DNA of 59,556 bases from Chlorobiota bacterium (GTDB lineage: Bacteria; Bacteroidota; Bacteroidia; Bacteroidales; JAADGE01). Location: positions 1 through 59,556 of the forward strand of contig JAADGE010000042.1 in assembly GCA_013152535.1 (NCBI GenBank), read 5' to 3'. Made by a program: the position numbers and the translations under genes. Positions 1 to 8,051 of the stretch are shown here, in pieces. The notes beneath the pieces were generated by a model. It made no database searches. It was not told the origin of the DNA and worked only from the letters and a program-made list of their open reading frames with translations. Each line of letters starts with the position of its first letter. Positions within the stretch are counted from its first letter, which is position 1.

Positions 1-2313
1 TATAATCTCGCCATTATTTATTACAATATCGGAAGATACAGGCAAGCCGTCAGCTATTATCAAAAAAGTTTTGAGATAAAACAAAAATATCATCTGAAAG
101 GAATCGATAAAATTCTGTTTAATTTGGCTCGTACATATGAACAATTAAATAAATTCAAAACTGTTGACAGTTTGTTTATTACAGCAATCAATATCAGAAA
201 AAAGAATTACGGAGAAAATTATTACCGTTTAGCTCCTTTTTATCTTAATTACGGAAACTTTCTTCTGAAACTGAAAAATTACAAACAAGCCAAAACCTAT
301 TTAATAAAAGCCAAAAATCTTTACGAAAAAAAATACGGATTCAGGCATCCGTACACGGCAAACAGCTATGTTTATTACGGAAATTATTTTTCGGCAACGG
401 CACAAACGGATTCGGCATTGTATTGGTATCAAAAATCATTAATTGCCGACAGCAGGCATTTTAAATCCGAAAACATCAGAACCAACCCTTCCGGTGATGA
501 TTGTTTTTCAAAACTTCAATTATTGAAAGGACTTAAAATGAAAGCAGAAGCATTAATTTGTTCGGCACAAAAACACAATAAACTGCTCGGATTGGTATTG
601 AGTATAAAAACAAGCGATGCCGCTTTGCATTTAATTGCACAAATACGAGACGAATACATCTCCGCCGATAACAAATTAATTATTACCGAAATTGAAAAAG
701 AATGCTATTCTGCGGCGGTTGAAGCATCCTTTCTTTTATATCAAAAAACAAATGACAGAAAATATATTTATAAAAGCTATCACTATGTCTGTTTAAGCAA
801 AGCATCGTTGCTGAATGCATTGTCCGCAGAAAAAAAACAATTGAATGCTTACATTTCGGTTTCGGAACAAAAAAACAAAGTAAAACTCGAACAAAAAATT
901 GACGGTTATAAAAAACTTATCTATGAAGAGAACGAAAAAGTAAATCCGGATTCCGTAAAAATACAATTTCTGCAATCGAAACTTTTTACCTTAACGAATA
1001 CCTATGATAATTTTATAACAAAATTAAAGAGTATGCGTAAAATTACGAGAAAACAAAAAAAGAATTATCTTTCCGTAAACGACATACAAACCAAACTTCC
1101 TGAAAACACATCTCTTATTGAATATTTCATTACAAAAAAAACAAATTCGGACAAACAAGATTTATATACCTTTATTATCGATAAAAAGAATTTTCGTTTT
1201 TTCAGAAAACCCTTAAACAAAGATTTTTATAATCATATTAAGTTTTTCGAAAAACGTATGAATAAAAGCAACAGAACAGAAACGATAAATTCCTTTAATC
1301 AATTTAATAAAGTTTGCTGCGATTTGTATCTCGACTTATTCAAACAAGCCGACCGGATTATTAAAAACGAAAATATCATTATTGTTCCCGATGAAGAAAT
1401 TGCATTTCTTTCTTTTGATGCTTTGCAATCATCATACAAAAAAAGAAAAATTATCAATTATGCCGATTTGGATTATTTAATTTACAAACGCTGTTTTTCA
1501 TATGCCTATTCAACACCTTTGCTCTTTAAACAAAAAGAACGGCAATACACCGATTTTGTTTATGCCTTTGCCCCGACATATAAGGATACAGTGAGCAATG
1601 TTTTAAGGCAAAATTTCGGAAATTTGAGCCAAACAAAAAGTGAAATTAACGCAATTCTGAAATTTTTTAAGGGTAAAGCCTATATCGGCAAAGAAGCTCT
1701 TGAAGACAGTTTGAAAAATATTGCCGATAAAGGCGGTATCATACACATTGCGGGGCATGCATCTTATGAAGACAAACAAAAAGATTTTTCATTTTTGGCA
1801 TTTTCCGATAAACAAAAAAACTCTAAAGATGACGGGCTGCTTTTTGCTTATGAAATTGAGACATTAAATCTTCGTTCGCCCATGGTTGTTTTAAGTGCCT
1901 GCAACACCGGACGCGGCAGATTATACAGCGGCGAAGGTGTTTACAGTTTATCACGAAGCTTTTTAACCGCCGGAGCTGCTTCTGTTGTTTACAGTTTATG
2001 GAATGTAAACGATGATGCAGGATCCGAAATTATGACCGATTTTTACAAATATTTATCTGAAAATGAAACTAAAAATACAGCTTTAAGGCAAGCCAAACTC
2101 GATTATTTAAAAACAGCAAGCCCTATGCTTTCCGATCCGAAATATTGGGGCGGATATGTACTGACAGGGTCTGTACAATCTCTGAAATCCGATCAATTTG
2201 TTATTTTTTTATTTATGGGAATCAGTGTGTTTTTATTTATCACAACACTTTTTTTCCTGAAAAGAATAAAAAACCGATTAAAAAGAAGAGATAATAACCT
2301 GAGTTCGATATAA
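1..2313 (+). CDS. TPR-CHAT caspase-like protein, membrane anchored, 5' end outside window
   Basis: The reading frame is open to the left edge, so the gene is 5'-truncated here and the TTG at 124 is not a real start. Codons 1-130 carry tetratricopeptide-like helices (alanine/tyrosine-rich pairs such as YRQAVSYYQKS). The C-terminal third is a CHAT domain: the catalytic histidine lies in IHIAGHA (codon at 1756) and the cysteine in LSACNTGRG (codon at 1900), so both protease residues are intact. A hydrophobic helix at about 2197-2260 followed by Lys/Arg suggests a C-terminal membrane anchor, which is unusual for this group. CHAT proteins are caspase-like peptidases, often activated by a partner; none is visible next to it. 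The last codons (aac ctg agt tcg ata taa) lie inside the terminal repeat of a MITE-like element, which supplies the stop. Family assignment is firm; the substrate is unknown. Confidence 0.88.
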   Translation, partial: YNLAIIYYNIGRYRQAVSYYQKSFEIKQKYHLKGIDKILFNLARTYEQLNKFKTVDSLFITAINIRKKNYGENYYRLAPFYLNYGNFLLKLKNYKQAKTYLIKAKNLYEKKYGFRHPYTANSYVYYGNYFSATAQTDSALYWYQKSLIADSRHFKSENIRTNPSGDDCFSKLQLLKGLKMKAEALICSAQKHNKLLGLVLSIKTSDAALHLIAQIRDEYISADNKLIITEIEKECYSAAVEASFLLYQKTNDRKYIYKSYHYVCLSKASLLNALSAEKKQLNAYISVSEQKNKVKLEQKIDGYKKLIYEENEKVNPDSVKIQFLQSKLFTLTNTYDNFITKLKSMRKITRKQKKNYLSVNDIQTKLPENTSLIEYFITKKTNSDKQDLYTFIIDKKNFRFFRKPLNKDFYNHIKFFEKRMNKSNRTETINSFNQFNKVCCDLYLDLFKQADRIIKNENIIIVPDEEIAFLSFDALQSSYKKRKIINYADLDYLIYKRCFSYAYSTPLLFKQKERQYTDFVYAFAPTYKDTVSNVLRQNFGNLSQTKSEINAILKFFKGKAYIGKEALEDSLKNIADKGGIIHIAGHASYEDKQKDFSFLAFSDKQKNSKDDGLLFAYEIETLNLRSPMVVLSACNTGRGRLYSGEGVYSLSRSFLTAGAASVVYSLWNVNDDAGSEIMTDFYKYLSENETKNTALRQAKLDYLKTASPMLSDPKYWGGYVLTGSVQSLKSDQFVIFLFMGISVFLFITTLFFLKRIKNRLKRRDNNLSSI

Positions 2314-2563
2314 GATTTTTCTCACAGAAAGCTGACGGTGCATTAGATTTGTTGCTGAAAATCATGAAGTTATAACGGGTTATATCAAAAGATTTTTAGT
2401 GCAAAGATGATGTGCCGTCAGCTTTTTTACTTATAAATTTCATTAATTCGCTCACATACTTCCTCATATTTATTCGTATTATCCCGATAGTACTTCATAA
2501 ATATGACTCGTCTGTGAACTAATTAATTGAAACTGTGAGCAAAGCTTATATCGAATTCAGGTT
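2296..2563 (+). mobile_element. MITE-like element, copy A
   Basis: A 268-bp non-coding unit bounded by terminal inverted repeats: left end AACCTGAGTTCGATATAAG, right end the complement of AACCTGAATTCGATATAAG. With mismatches the repeats run about 31 bp, to CTCACAG. Inside is a second inverted pair (about 2328-2342 with 2411-2424, core GCTGACGG/CCGTCAGC). A second copy in inverted orientation lies at 4225-4493, roughly 90% identical by eye. It has no ORF of transposase size. The left end overlaps the last codons of the CHAT gene. No clear target duplication flanks this copy. The mobilising transposase family cannot be told from this window. Confidence 0.8.
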
Positions 2564-2656
2564 AACAATTAAAAATGTTAAAAGAAAATTTACTTGTTTT
2601 CTTATCCCAATACCGGGGAATTGTATTTTAAAAGTAATTGATAAAATCCTTGAAAT

Positions 2657-2697
2657 AAAAAAGCTAACAGACATAAATCATCTGTTAGCTTTTTTTT
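2657..2697. terminator. Rho-independent terminator after gltA
   Basis: A 12-13 bp perfect stem (AAAGCTAACAGA / TCTGTTAGCTTT) with a loop of about 9 bases has A- and T-runs on both sides, so it can work in either direction. It lies just past the gltA stop codon, and gltA is read leftward into it. Confidence 0.85.
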
Positions 2698-2712
2698 ATT
2701 AATTTTAACAAT

Positions 2713-4020
2713 TTATTTAATCCCTGCAATTTCTTCCAACATATCTGTTGTAAGAGATTTAGGTCTTTCAATTGCATAACCCAATGCTCTGTCCCAAGTG
2801 ATATTGGCAAGAACACCTATTGCACGACCTACACCGAATAATACTGTATAGAAATCATATTCTCTTAATCCGTAGAACCATTGAATAACACCGGATTGTG
2901 CATCTACATTAGGCCACGGATTTTTAGCTTTTCCGTGTTCTCTTAAAATATCCGGAACAACTTTATAAAGAATATCGACAAATTTGAATAATTCGTCATT
3001 CGGAAGATGTTTTAAACAAAACTCTCTTTGCGATTGATAACGCGGATCAGTTTTTCGGAGAACGGCATGTCCGTATCCCGGAATGACATTTCCTGAATTA
3101 AGTGTATCCCAAACAAATTTTTTCATTTCTTCTTCTGAAGGTACTTTTCCGCCCATTTTAGTTTTCACATCTTGCACCCAAGATAATACTTCTTGATTTG
3201 CCAAACCGTGTAAAGGACCTGCAAGTCCGTTTAAGCCGGCAGATAATGAATAATAAGCATCAGAAAGAGCCGAAGCAACTAAATGTGCTGTATGAGCCGA
3301 TACATTTCCGGATTCGTGATCGGAATGAAGAATAAAATACATACGAGCTACATCATCATAAGGTTCCGGAATACCCATTTGGTGAGCAAAGTTTCCTCCC
3401 ATATCCAAAGAATAGTCAGGTTCAATAATCATATCGCTTTTAAATCGCATTCTGTAGATGTAAGCAGCAACAGAAGGAATACGAGCAAGAATATCTGTTG
3501 AATCTTCATACATATATTCCCAAGCATCCATTTTATTAAACTTACCGGAAGCATAATATTTTGCGAATTTAGATTCTTGTTGCATCGATAAAAGTGCTGC
3601 CGAAAACATTGCCATAGGATGAGTTCCGCAAGGCATATTTCTTAATAAATCAAGAACATATTGAGGTAGTTTTCTTCTTTGCTGAAAGTCTTTTACCACT
3701 TCCTCAGCTTCTTTTTGCGTAGGAACATCACCGGTTAATAAGAAAAACCAAAATCCTTCAACGTAGGGATAATCTTTACCTTTAGGTTTCGGCATAATTT
3801 TCATTACTTCAGGAATTGTTTTTCCTCTGAAACGAATACCTTCATAAGGATCGAGATAAGAAATATCGGTAGTTAATCCTTTAACACCTCGCATACCGTT
3901 AATTGCCTGTGCAATTGTTACTTCACCCACTTTTACATCACCGAATTCTTTTAATAAGCGAACGGTTCTGGGTCTTTGAGCTTCAATTTTTTCTTTGAGT
4001 CTGTTTTTTAATGTTGACAT
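2713..4020 (-). CDS. gltA: Citrate synthase, mitochondrial-like type
   Basis: Condenses acetyl-CoA with oxaloacetate to citrate, the entry step of the TCA cycle, in the cytoplasm. At 435 residues it matches the eukaryotic/mitochondrial-like branch rather than the allosteric Gram-negative branch. The three catalytic residues sit in typical settings: His271 in AGPLHGLANQ, His318 in PGYGHAVLRKTDPRY and Asp373 in NPWPNVDAQSG, at almost the same numbering as the pig enzyme. It is a single gene ending at a strong terminator and flanked on both sides by inverted MITE-like copies. The ATG at 4020 gives the expected N-terminus; no good -7 box was found in the 200 bases upstream. Function is certain by motif. 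Confidence 0.96.
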   Translation of the reverse strand: MSTLKNRLKEKIEAQRPRTVRLLKEFGDVKVGEVTIAQAINGMRGVKGLTTDISYLDPYEGIRFRGKTIPEVMKIMPKPKGKDYPYVEGFWFFLLTGDVPTQKEAEEVVKDFQQRRKLPQYVLDLLRNMPCGTHPMAMFSAALLSMQQESKFAKYYASGKFNKMDAWEYMYEDSTDILARIPSVAAYIYRMRFKSDMIIEPDYSLDMGGNFAHQMGIPEPYDDVARMYFILHSDHESGNVSAHTAHLVASALSDAYYSLSAGLNGLAGPLHGLANQEVLSWVQDVKTKMGGKVPSEEEMKKFVWDTLNSGNVIPGYGHAVLRKTDPRYQSQREFCLKHLPNDELFKFVDILYKVVPDILREHGKAKNPWPNVDAQSGVIQWFYGLREYDFYTVLFGVGRAIGVLANITWDRALGYAIERPKSLTTDMLEEIAGIK

Positions 4021-4173
4021 AATGATATATTTAAATTTGTTAATTTATTTTCTTTTCCGGCTTATAAAGTTATACAATATAAAATCAAATTTGAAATAAA
4101 AATAACTGTTTAACAAAAGAAAAAAACATATTTAAAAACATACCTCATAAAACACTAATATTCAAGCCTATAA

Positions 4174-4197
4174 AAGCAGGCTCTGTTAGACCTGCTT
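4174..4197 (-). terminator. Possible weak hairpin terminator
   Basis: A 7-bp stem (AAGCAGG/CCTGCTT) read leftward is followed by TTTTATA. It could once have ended the HU or OmpA-remnant transcript before the MITE copy inserted between them, or it may protect the gltA leader. Nothing else is recognisable in 4021-4224. Confidence 0.35.
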
Positions 4198-4224
4198 CAA
4201 AAAAAATATTAATTGTTTGCTTAT

Positions 4225-4493
4225 AACCTGAACTCGATATAAGCTTTGCTCACAGTTTCAGATAATTAGCTCATATACGAGTCAGATTTATGAAGTACTG
4301 TCGGGATAATACGAGTAAATATGAGGAAGTATATGAGCGAATTAATGAAATTTACAAGTAAAAAAAGCTGACGGCACATCATCTTTGCACTAAAAATCTC
4401 TTGAGATAACCTGTTATAACTTCATGATTTTTAGCAACAAATCTAATATACCGTCAGCCTTCTGTGAGATAAATCTTATATTGAGTTCAGGTT
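4225..4493 (-). mobile_element. MITE-like element, copy B
   Basis: A 269-bp element with the same ends as copy A (AACCTGAACTCGATATAAG at the left; the complement of AACCTGAACTCAATATAAG at the right) and the same internal GCTGACGG/CCGTCAGC hairpin. It aligns over its whole length with the reverse complement of 2296-2563, with scattered substitutions. The immediate flanks are TAT on both sides, a possible 3-bp target duplication. It has no coding capacity. Its right end lies 7 bp from the stop codon of an OmpA-family remnant. Confidence 0.8.
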
Positions 4494-4500
4494 TATGTTA

Positions 4501-4680
4501 TTATCGGATAATTATAAATTCTGTACACAGATTTTGCTGAAGCTGTTCTTCTGTACATTTGAGATTTTTACTCTTTTCGCCTTCACAACCGCAATCGTTA
4601 ACAAGTTGTGTTTCTCCGTATCCTTGTCCGCTTATTCTTGTCGGTTTCGAGATACGTTTTTTACTGTAATTTGCTGAAAC
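4501..4680 (-). pseudogene. C-terminal remnant of an OmpA-family protein
   Basis: The leftward frame 4680-4501 encodes 59 residues with no start codon. It contains RISGQGYGETQLVND followed by paired cysteines and KCTEEQLQQN..TEFIII, and stops at TAA. This is the typical tail of Bacteroidota OmpA-like (often PD40-OmpA) outer-membrane proteins. The nearly invariant NRRTEF motif reads NLCTEF here, a sign of decay. Everything upstream of the RIS motif is missing: the HU stop codon is only 5 bases away. The fragment sits between the HU gene and MITE copy B, so it is probably debris of a rearrangement. It is too short for standard ORF cut-offs, hence easy to miss. Confidence 0.75.
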
Positions 4681-4685
4681 TTTTA

Positions 4686-4970
4686 TTATTTTACATTTTC
4701 TTTCACTGCATCAACAAGAGATTTTACAGGTTTAAATTTAGGTGCATAATGTTCCGGAATTACAACCTTTTTATTTTTTCTGATATCTCGGGCTGTTTTT
4801 CTGGCTTTTTTTACAATAATAAAACTTCCGAAACCTCTCATATAAACATTGTTATTGTTTATAAGTGATTTTTTTACATTTTCGGTGAACGATTCAATTA
4901 CTTTTTTTACAATAACTTTGTCTGTTCCTGTTTCGGCTGAAATTGCTGATATTAAATCTGCTTTTGTCAT
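4686..4970 (-). CDS. HU/IHF-family DNA-binding protein
   Basis: A 94-residue nucleoid protein that bends DNA as a dimer. The N-terminus MTKADLISAISAETG forms the helical dimer interface, and VYMRGFGSFIIVKKA leads into the beta arms. The arm is RDIRKNKKVVIPEH, lacking the usual RNPQTG and its intercalating proline as in many Bacteroidota HU paralogs, and the protein ends with FKPVKSLVDAVK. Length is normal. It follows a 45-codon ORF by 26 bp and probably shares the promoter at 5172-5179. Downstream lie an OmpA remnant and a MITE copy. Whether it is a general nucleoid protein or a specialised IHF-like paralog cannot be decided. Confidence 0.9.
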   Translation of the reverse strand: MTKADLISAISAETGTDKVIVKKVIESFTENVKKSLINNNNVYMRGFGSFIIVKKARKTARDIRKNKKVVIPEHYAPKFKPVKSLVDAVKENVK

Positions 4971-4996
4971 AATTTCTGATATTAAAAGATTTATAA

Positions 4997-5134
4997 TTAT
5001 TTTATTGGTTTACTGTCTTTTTCAGGTTTTACTGTTTTTTTAATTTTAACAATCTCTTCTAAGTCTTTAATTTGTTCTTCACATTCTTGTATTATATTTT
5101 CAACTTGATTGAGAAACTTATCTTTATCTTTCAT
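4997..5134 (-). CDS. Small charged coiled-coil protein (45 aa)
   Basis: This ORF starts at ATG 5134 and encodes a 45-residue, highly charged peptide: a coiled-coil-like heptad pattern (FLNQVENIIQECEEQIKDLEEIV) followed by a Lys/Pro tail. It lies about 30 bases below a good -7 box and 26 bp before the HU gene, consistent with a two-gene transcript. AAAGG occurs 7 bases upstream of the start. I do not recognise it. It could be translated, or be just the leader of the HU mRNA. Confidence 0.45.
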   Translation of the reverse strand: MKDKDKFLNQVENIIQECEEQIKDLEEIVKIKKTVKPEKDSKPIK

Positions 5135-5171
5135 TTTATACCTTTTCAGTAAAATTTAAAATTTCTAAATG

Positions 5172-5179
5172 CAAAATTA
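5172..5179 (-). promoter_or_regulatory. -7 box TAATTTTG for small ORF-HU
   Basis: Read leftward this is TAATTTTG, an exact match to TAnnTTTG, about 38 bases before the ATG at 5134; predicted start near 5165. The -33 region is only T-rich. Confidence 0.55.
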
Positions 5180-5316
5180 TCAGATAAAATTATCATTGAA
5201 CAATAAATAAGGTAACGAAAGGTTAACAAATTCGATAAAACTGTTAAATTTTAACAAGTTAGTTCCCAAAATGCCTTAAATAACAGTAAATATCGGCAAT
5301 TAAGTTATTAAGAAAT

Positions 5317-6162
5317 TTACAGAGAAGATAAAAATACCGAAAGATTACGGTCTGAACTTAAATTTAATTTCTTTCTCAATCGTGAGCGTGCTACTTTAAT
5401 GCTGTCCATACTTTGGAATAAAACAGAAGCTATTTCTTTTGTATTCATTCCCAATTTTAAAAATGATGACAACTTTATTTCTGAGATTGTCAAATTTGGG
5501 AATCGTTCAATCAATTTCTCACTAAAATTATCATTCGAAGATTTAAGAATTAATTCAAACTTTTGCCAAGAATCTTGTTTGACTTTTTCATTGATGCTGT
5601 TGATTATAAATTCAAATAAATTTTCGGTTTCATCATCTTTCTCACTTAATTTATCATGTAGTTCTTTTAATTTTTTAATCAGTTGAATATTAAATTTATT
5701 ATTTCGAATTAACATTAAAGCATTCTCGGCAATTTCACGATTTTTATTATCTATTATTTTTTTATTATATTCAGAAATTTTAATTACGGATTGAACTCGG
5801 GCAATCAATTCAATTTCATCAATAGGTTTTCTGATATAATCAGCCGCACCTGCTTCTAAAGCCATTTTCAAATCCTTTGAAGATTGCATAACAGCCGTTG
5901 CCATAATAATCGGGATTTCTTTTGTTACGGAATTATCTTTTATTTTTTTTATCAATTCGATACCGTTTACAAAAGGCATATCCCAATCTGTAATTATTAA
6001 ATCAGGAAGTTTATTTTCTGCAATTTTAAATGCAATATTTCCGTCGTTTGCCTGATAAAAAATATATTTTGATGTTTCATCGGACAAAATATCTACAATT
6101 CTGTTAATCACATGCGGATCATCATCAACAACTAAAATTTTATTTTCCGAAAATTTGTCCAT
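5317..6162 (-). CDS. Response regulator with LuxR-like C-terminal HTH
   Basis: A 281-residue response regulator. The receiver domain (about 1-125) has the acidic cluster VVDDD (13-15), phospho-acceptor Asp59 in IITDWDMP, switch Thr89 and Lys112 in RKPI, so it should be phosphorylatable. A mostly helical linker (130-215) precedes a LuxR/GerE-type helix-turn-helix (about 220-281; LTISEIKL, MNTKEIASVL, SIKVARSRLRKKL). The ATG directly follows the stop codon of the upstream histidine kinase, so the two are translationally coupled and form a cognate pair. Target genes are not evident. The rightward divergent gene ridA is not obviously connected. Confidence 0.9.
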   Translation of the reverse strand: MDKFSENKILVVDDDPHVINRIVDILSDETSKYIFYQANDGNIAFKIAENKLPDLIITDWDMPFVNGIELIKKIKDNSVTKEIPIIMATAVMQSSKDLKMALEAGAADYIRKPIDEIELIARVQSVIKISEYNKKIIDNKNREIAENALMLIRNNKFNIQLIKKLKELHDKLSEKDDETENLFEFIINSINEKVKQDSWQKFELILKSSNDNFSEKLIERFPNLTISEIKLSSFLKLGMNTKEIASVLFQSMDSIKVARSRLRKKLNLSSDRNLSVFLSSL

Positions 6163-7524
6163 TTATCTTAATTGATTTAAAACAATTTCATCTCTTAATT
6201 GGTTGTACAGTTCAAAGTTACAATTATATACTGCATTATTTAAATTTTTTTTCCACATTTTAACATTTTCGGAAAACTTTTCATCAACAGAACTCAAAAT
6301 AACTCTGATTTTACTTATTTCATATACTTCTGCATCTTTTAAATTATTATAAATTTTTTCTAAGTACCTTTTATCATTATTGTTTAAGTAACTTTGTTTA
6401 GTTTTATCTTTATTGGCATTAGTTAAAATATCCTCAATAATTTTTACAGGCAGATAAAATTCAAAAGAAGTAAATTCTCCGGGAACAGATTTAACAATAA
6501 TATCACTTTCGTGAGCTTCAACAGCCATTTTGCAAAAAGTAAGACCAATACCGGTTGAGCGTGCTTCTCCGGTATTTCTCGCAATAATTTGGCTGAATTT
6601 ATTAAAAATTAGAGGTATTTTGTCTTTTTTAATACCTATTCCGTTATCAGTAATTGTAACTTTAACTTTTTTAGGGTTAGCATTATCAATTTCAGATTCA
6701 ATCTTAATCAATCCGTTATTAAAAGTATATTTTATTGCATTAGACAGCAAATTCACAAATACTCTTCTTATTATTTCTTCATCGGCAAATACATTTATTT
6801 TGTCTCCGACATTGTTCCTTATTTCTATATTTTTATGTTCGGCATATAAACTTACTTGTGCTGCCGCCTCATTCGTTATTTTTTTTAAAGAAATGTTTTT
6901 TAAATTAAGAGGCATAATCATTCCTTCATATTTTTGAATATCTAAAATATTCTCAACCATTATCAACATATCTTTTGCAAAAAAAGTAATCTCACGGTTT
7001 TCAGATAAATTGATAATATTACTTATCGGATTTTTTAAATCATGAACAATCATTCCCGTCAAACCTTCTCTCAATTCATTATTCTCTTTTAGTTCTTTAT
7101 TTAACACCAATAAATCAATTGTTTTTTGAGTGATATGGTTTTTATGTTTTTCTATTTCTTCTCTTTGAGTTATAATTTCCTTATTCTTTTCTCGGAATTT
7201 GTTATTTATTTTTTTATACTGCTTTCTTGCAATAAAGAATAATATTATAAAAATTAAAATTCCTGTAATTAAAATTATTTTTTGTGTGTATTTTAATTCT
7301 TCAATAATTCTATCCTTATCTTTTAATTCAGCACTTTTCGAAATAACATTTTCTTGTAAAAACTGAATTTTATGCTGTTGAAGAACTGATGAATCTGAAA
7401 TATTTATAACACTGTCTGTTTTTATTTCAACAGCAGTACTTGTATTATTTTTTTGCGAATGCAAGCAGTCACTCAAGAATACACCAATAATAATTAAAAA
7501 TAATAAAAAATATTTATGTTTCAT
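6163..7524 (-). CDS. Membrane sensor histidine kinase
   Basis: A 453-residue sensor kinase when started at ATG 7524 (MKHKYFLLFL); a longer frame from TTG 7554 would begin inside the -7 box. Order: hydrophobic signal segment (1-20), short extracytoplasmic stretch, transmembrane helix (about 83-100), coiled coil, H-box IVHDLKNPISN, N-box VNLLSNAIKYT, G1 DNGIGI, F-box FNKFSQ, G2 STGIGLTFCK. A C-terminal extension of about 70 charged residues follows the kinase core and is unassigned. The extracytoplasmic part is too short for a known sensor domain; TPR repeats common in such Bacteroidota kinases are absent. It abuts its response regulator. Confidence 0.9.
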   Translation of the reverse strand: MKHKYFLLFLIIIGVFLSDCLHSQKNNTSTAVEIKTDSVINISDSSVLQQHKIQFLQENVISKSAELKDKDRIIEELKYTQKIILITGILIFIILFFIARKQYKKINNKFREKNKEIITQREEIEKHKNHITQKTIDLLVLNKELKENNELREGLTGMIVHDLKNPISNIINLSENREITFFAKDMLIMVENILDIQKYEGMIMPLNLKNISLKKITNEAAAQVSLYAEHKNIEIRNNVGDKINVFADEEIIRRVFVNLLSNAIKYTFNNGLIKIESEIDNANPKKVKVTITDNGIGIKKDKIPLIFNKFSQIIARNTGEARSTGIGLTFCKMAVEAHESDIIVKSVPGEFTSFEFYLPVKIIEDILTNANKDKTKQSYLNNNDKRYLEKIYNNLKDAEVYEISKIRVILSSVDEKFSENVKMWKKNLNNAVYNCNFELYNQLRDEIVLNQLR

Positions 7525-7551
7525 CAACAAGCTGTGATTAATCAGATAAAA

Positions 7552-7559
7552 CAAAAATA
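7552..7559 (-). promoter_or_regulatory. -7 box TATTTTTG for the histidine kinase operon
   Basis: Read leftward, TATTTTTG matches TAnnTTTG. It gives a start near 7545 and a leader of about 20 bases to ATG 7524, which supports that start over the TTG at 7554. Confidence 0.55.
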
Positions 7560-7640
7560 TAAAATAATTATTGAATTTAAAAACTTAATTATCAATATTA
7601 TAAATACAATAAAATGTATCGTTTTAATTATACTTTTTAT

Positions 7641-7648
7641 TACTTTTG
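7641..7648 (+). promoter_or_regulatory. -7 box TACTTTTG for ridA
   Basis: Exact TAnnTTTG match 22 bases upstream of the ridA ATG; predicted start near 7655 with a very short leader. The upstream region is T-rich without a clean TTTG. Confidence 0.6.
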
Positions 7649-7669
7649 TGAAAATTTAATATAAACATT

Positions 7670-8047
7670 ATGAAACAAATTGTAAATTCAGATAAAGCTC
7701 CTAAAGCAATAGGTCCGTACAGTCAGGCAGTAAAAGCCGGAAATACATTATATATTTCGGGACAAGTTCCGATAAATCCGAAAACGGGAAAAATAGTTGG
7801 CGGCGGAATAAAAGAACAAACCGAACAAGTAATGAAAAATATTTCGGCAATTTTAGACGAAGCATCTTATTCATTTTCCGATGTTGTAAAATCAACCTGT
7901 TTGTTAAGTGATATGATTAATTTTACGGCAATGAACGAAGTTTACGAAAAATATTACTCTGAAAATCCGCCGGCAAGAGCTGCTTTTGCCGTAAAAGAAC
8001 TTCCGCTTGGGGTATTAATAGAAATAGAAACTATTGCAGTAAAATAA
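7670..8047 (+). CDS. ridA: RidA family enamine/imine deaminase
   Basis: A 125-residue RidA (YjgF/YER057c/UK114) protein, which hydrolyses reactive enamine/imine intermediates such as 2-aminoacrylate released by PLP enzymes. Family marks: GPYSQAV near the N-terminus, ISGQVPI, and the C-terminal [10 protein letters not shown] segment with the catalytic arginine, followed by [10 protein letters not shown]. Length is exactly typical. Single gene with its own promoter; the following nnr gene is convergent and starts 4 bases after its stop. Confidence 0.95.
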   Translation: MKQIVNSDKAPKAIGPYSQAVKAGNTLYISGQVPINPKTGKIVGGGIKEQTEQVMKNISAILDEASYSFSDVVKSTCLLSDMINFTAMNEVYEKYYSENPPARAAFAVKELPLGVLIEIETIAVK

Positions 8048-8051
8048 AAAG

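Noticed and set aside
2296-4493. Composite transposon carrying gltA
   Set aside because: The flanking repeats encode no transposase, are diverged from each other, and gltA is a housekeeping gene with its own terminator.
4495-4868. Rightward ORFs over the HU region
   Set aside because: They lie antisense to the HU gene and the OmpA remnant and have only hydrophobic low-complexity content.
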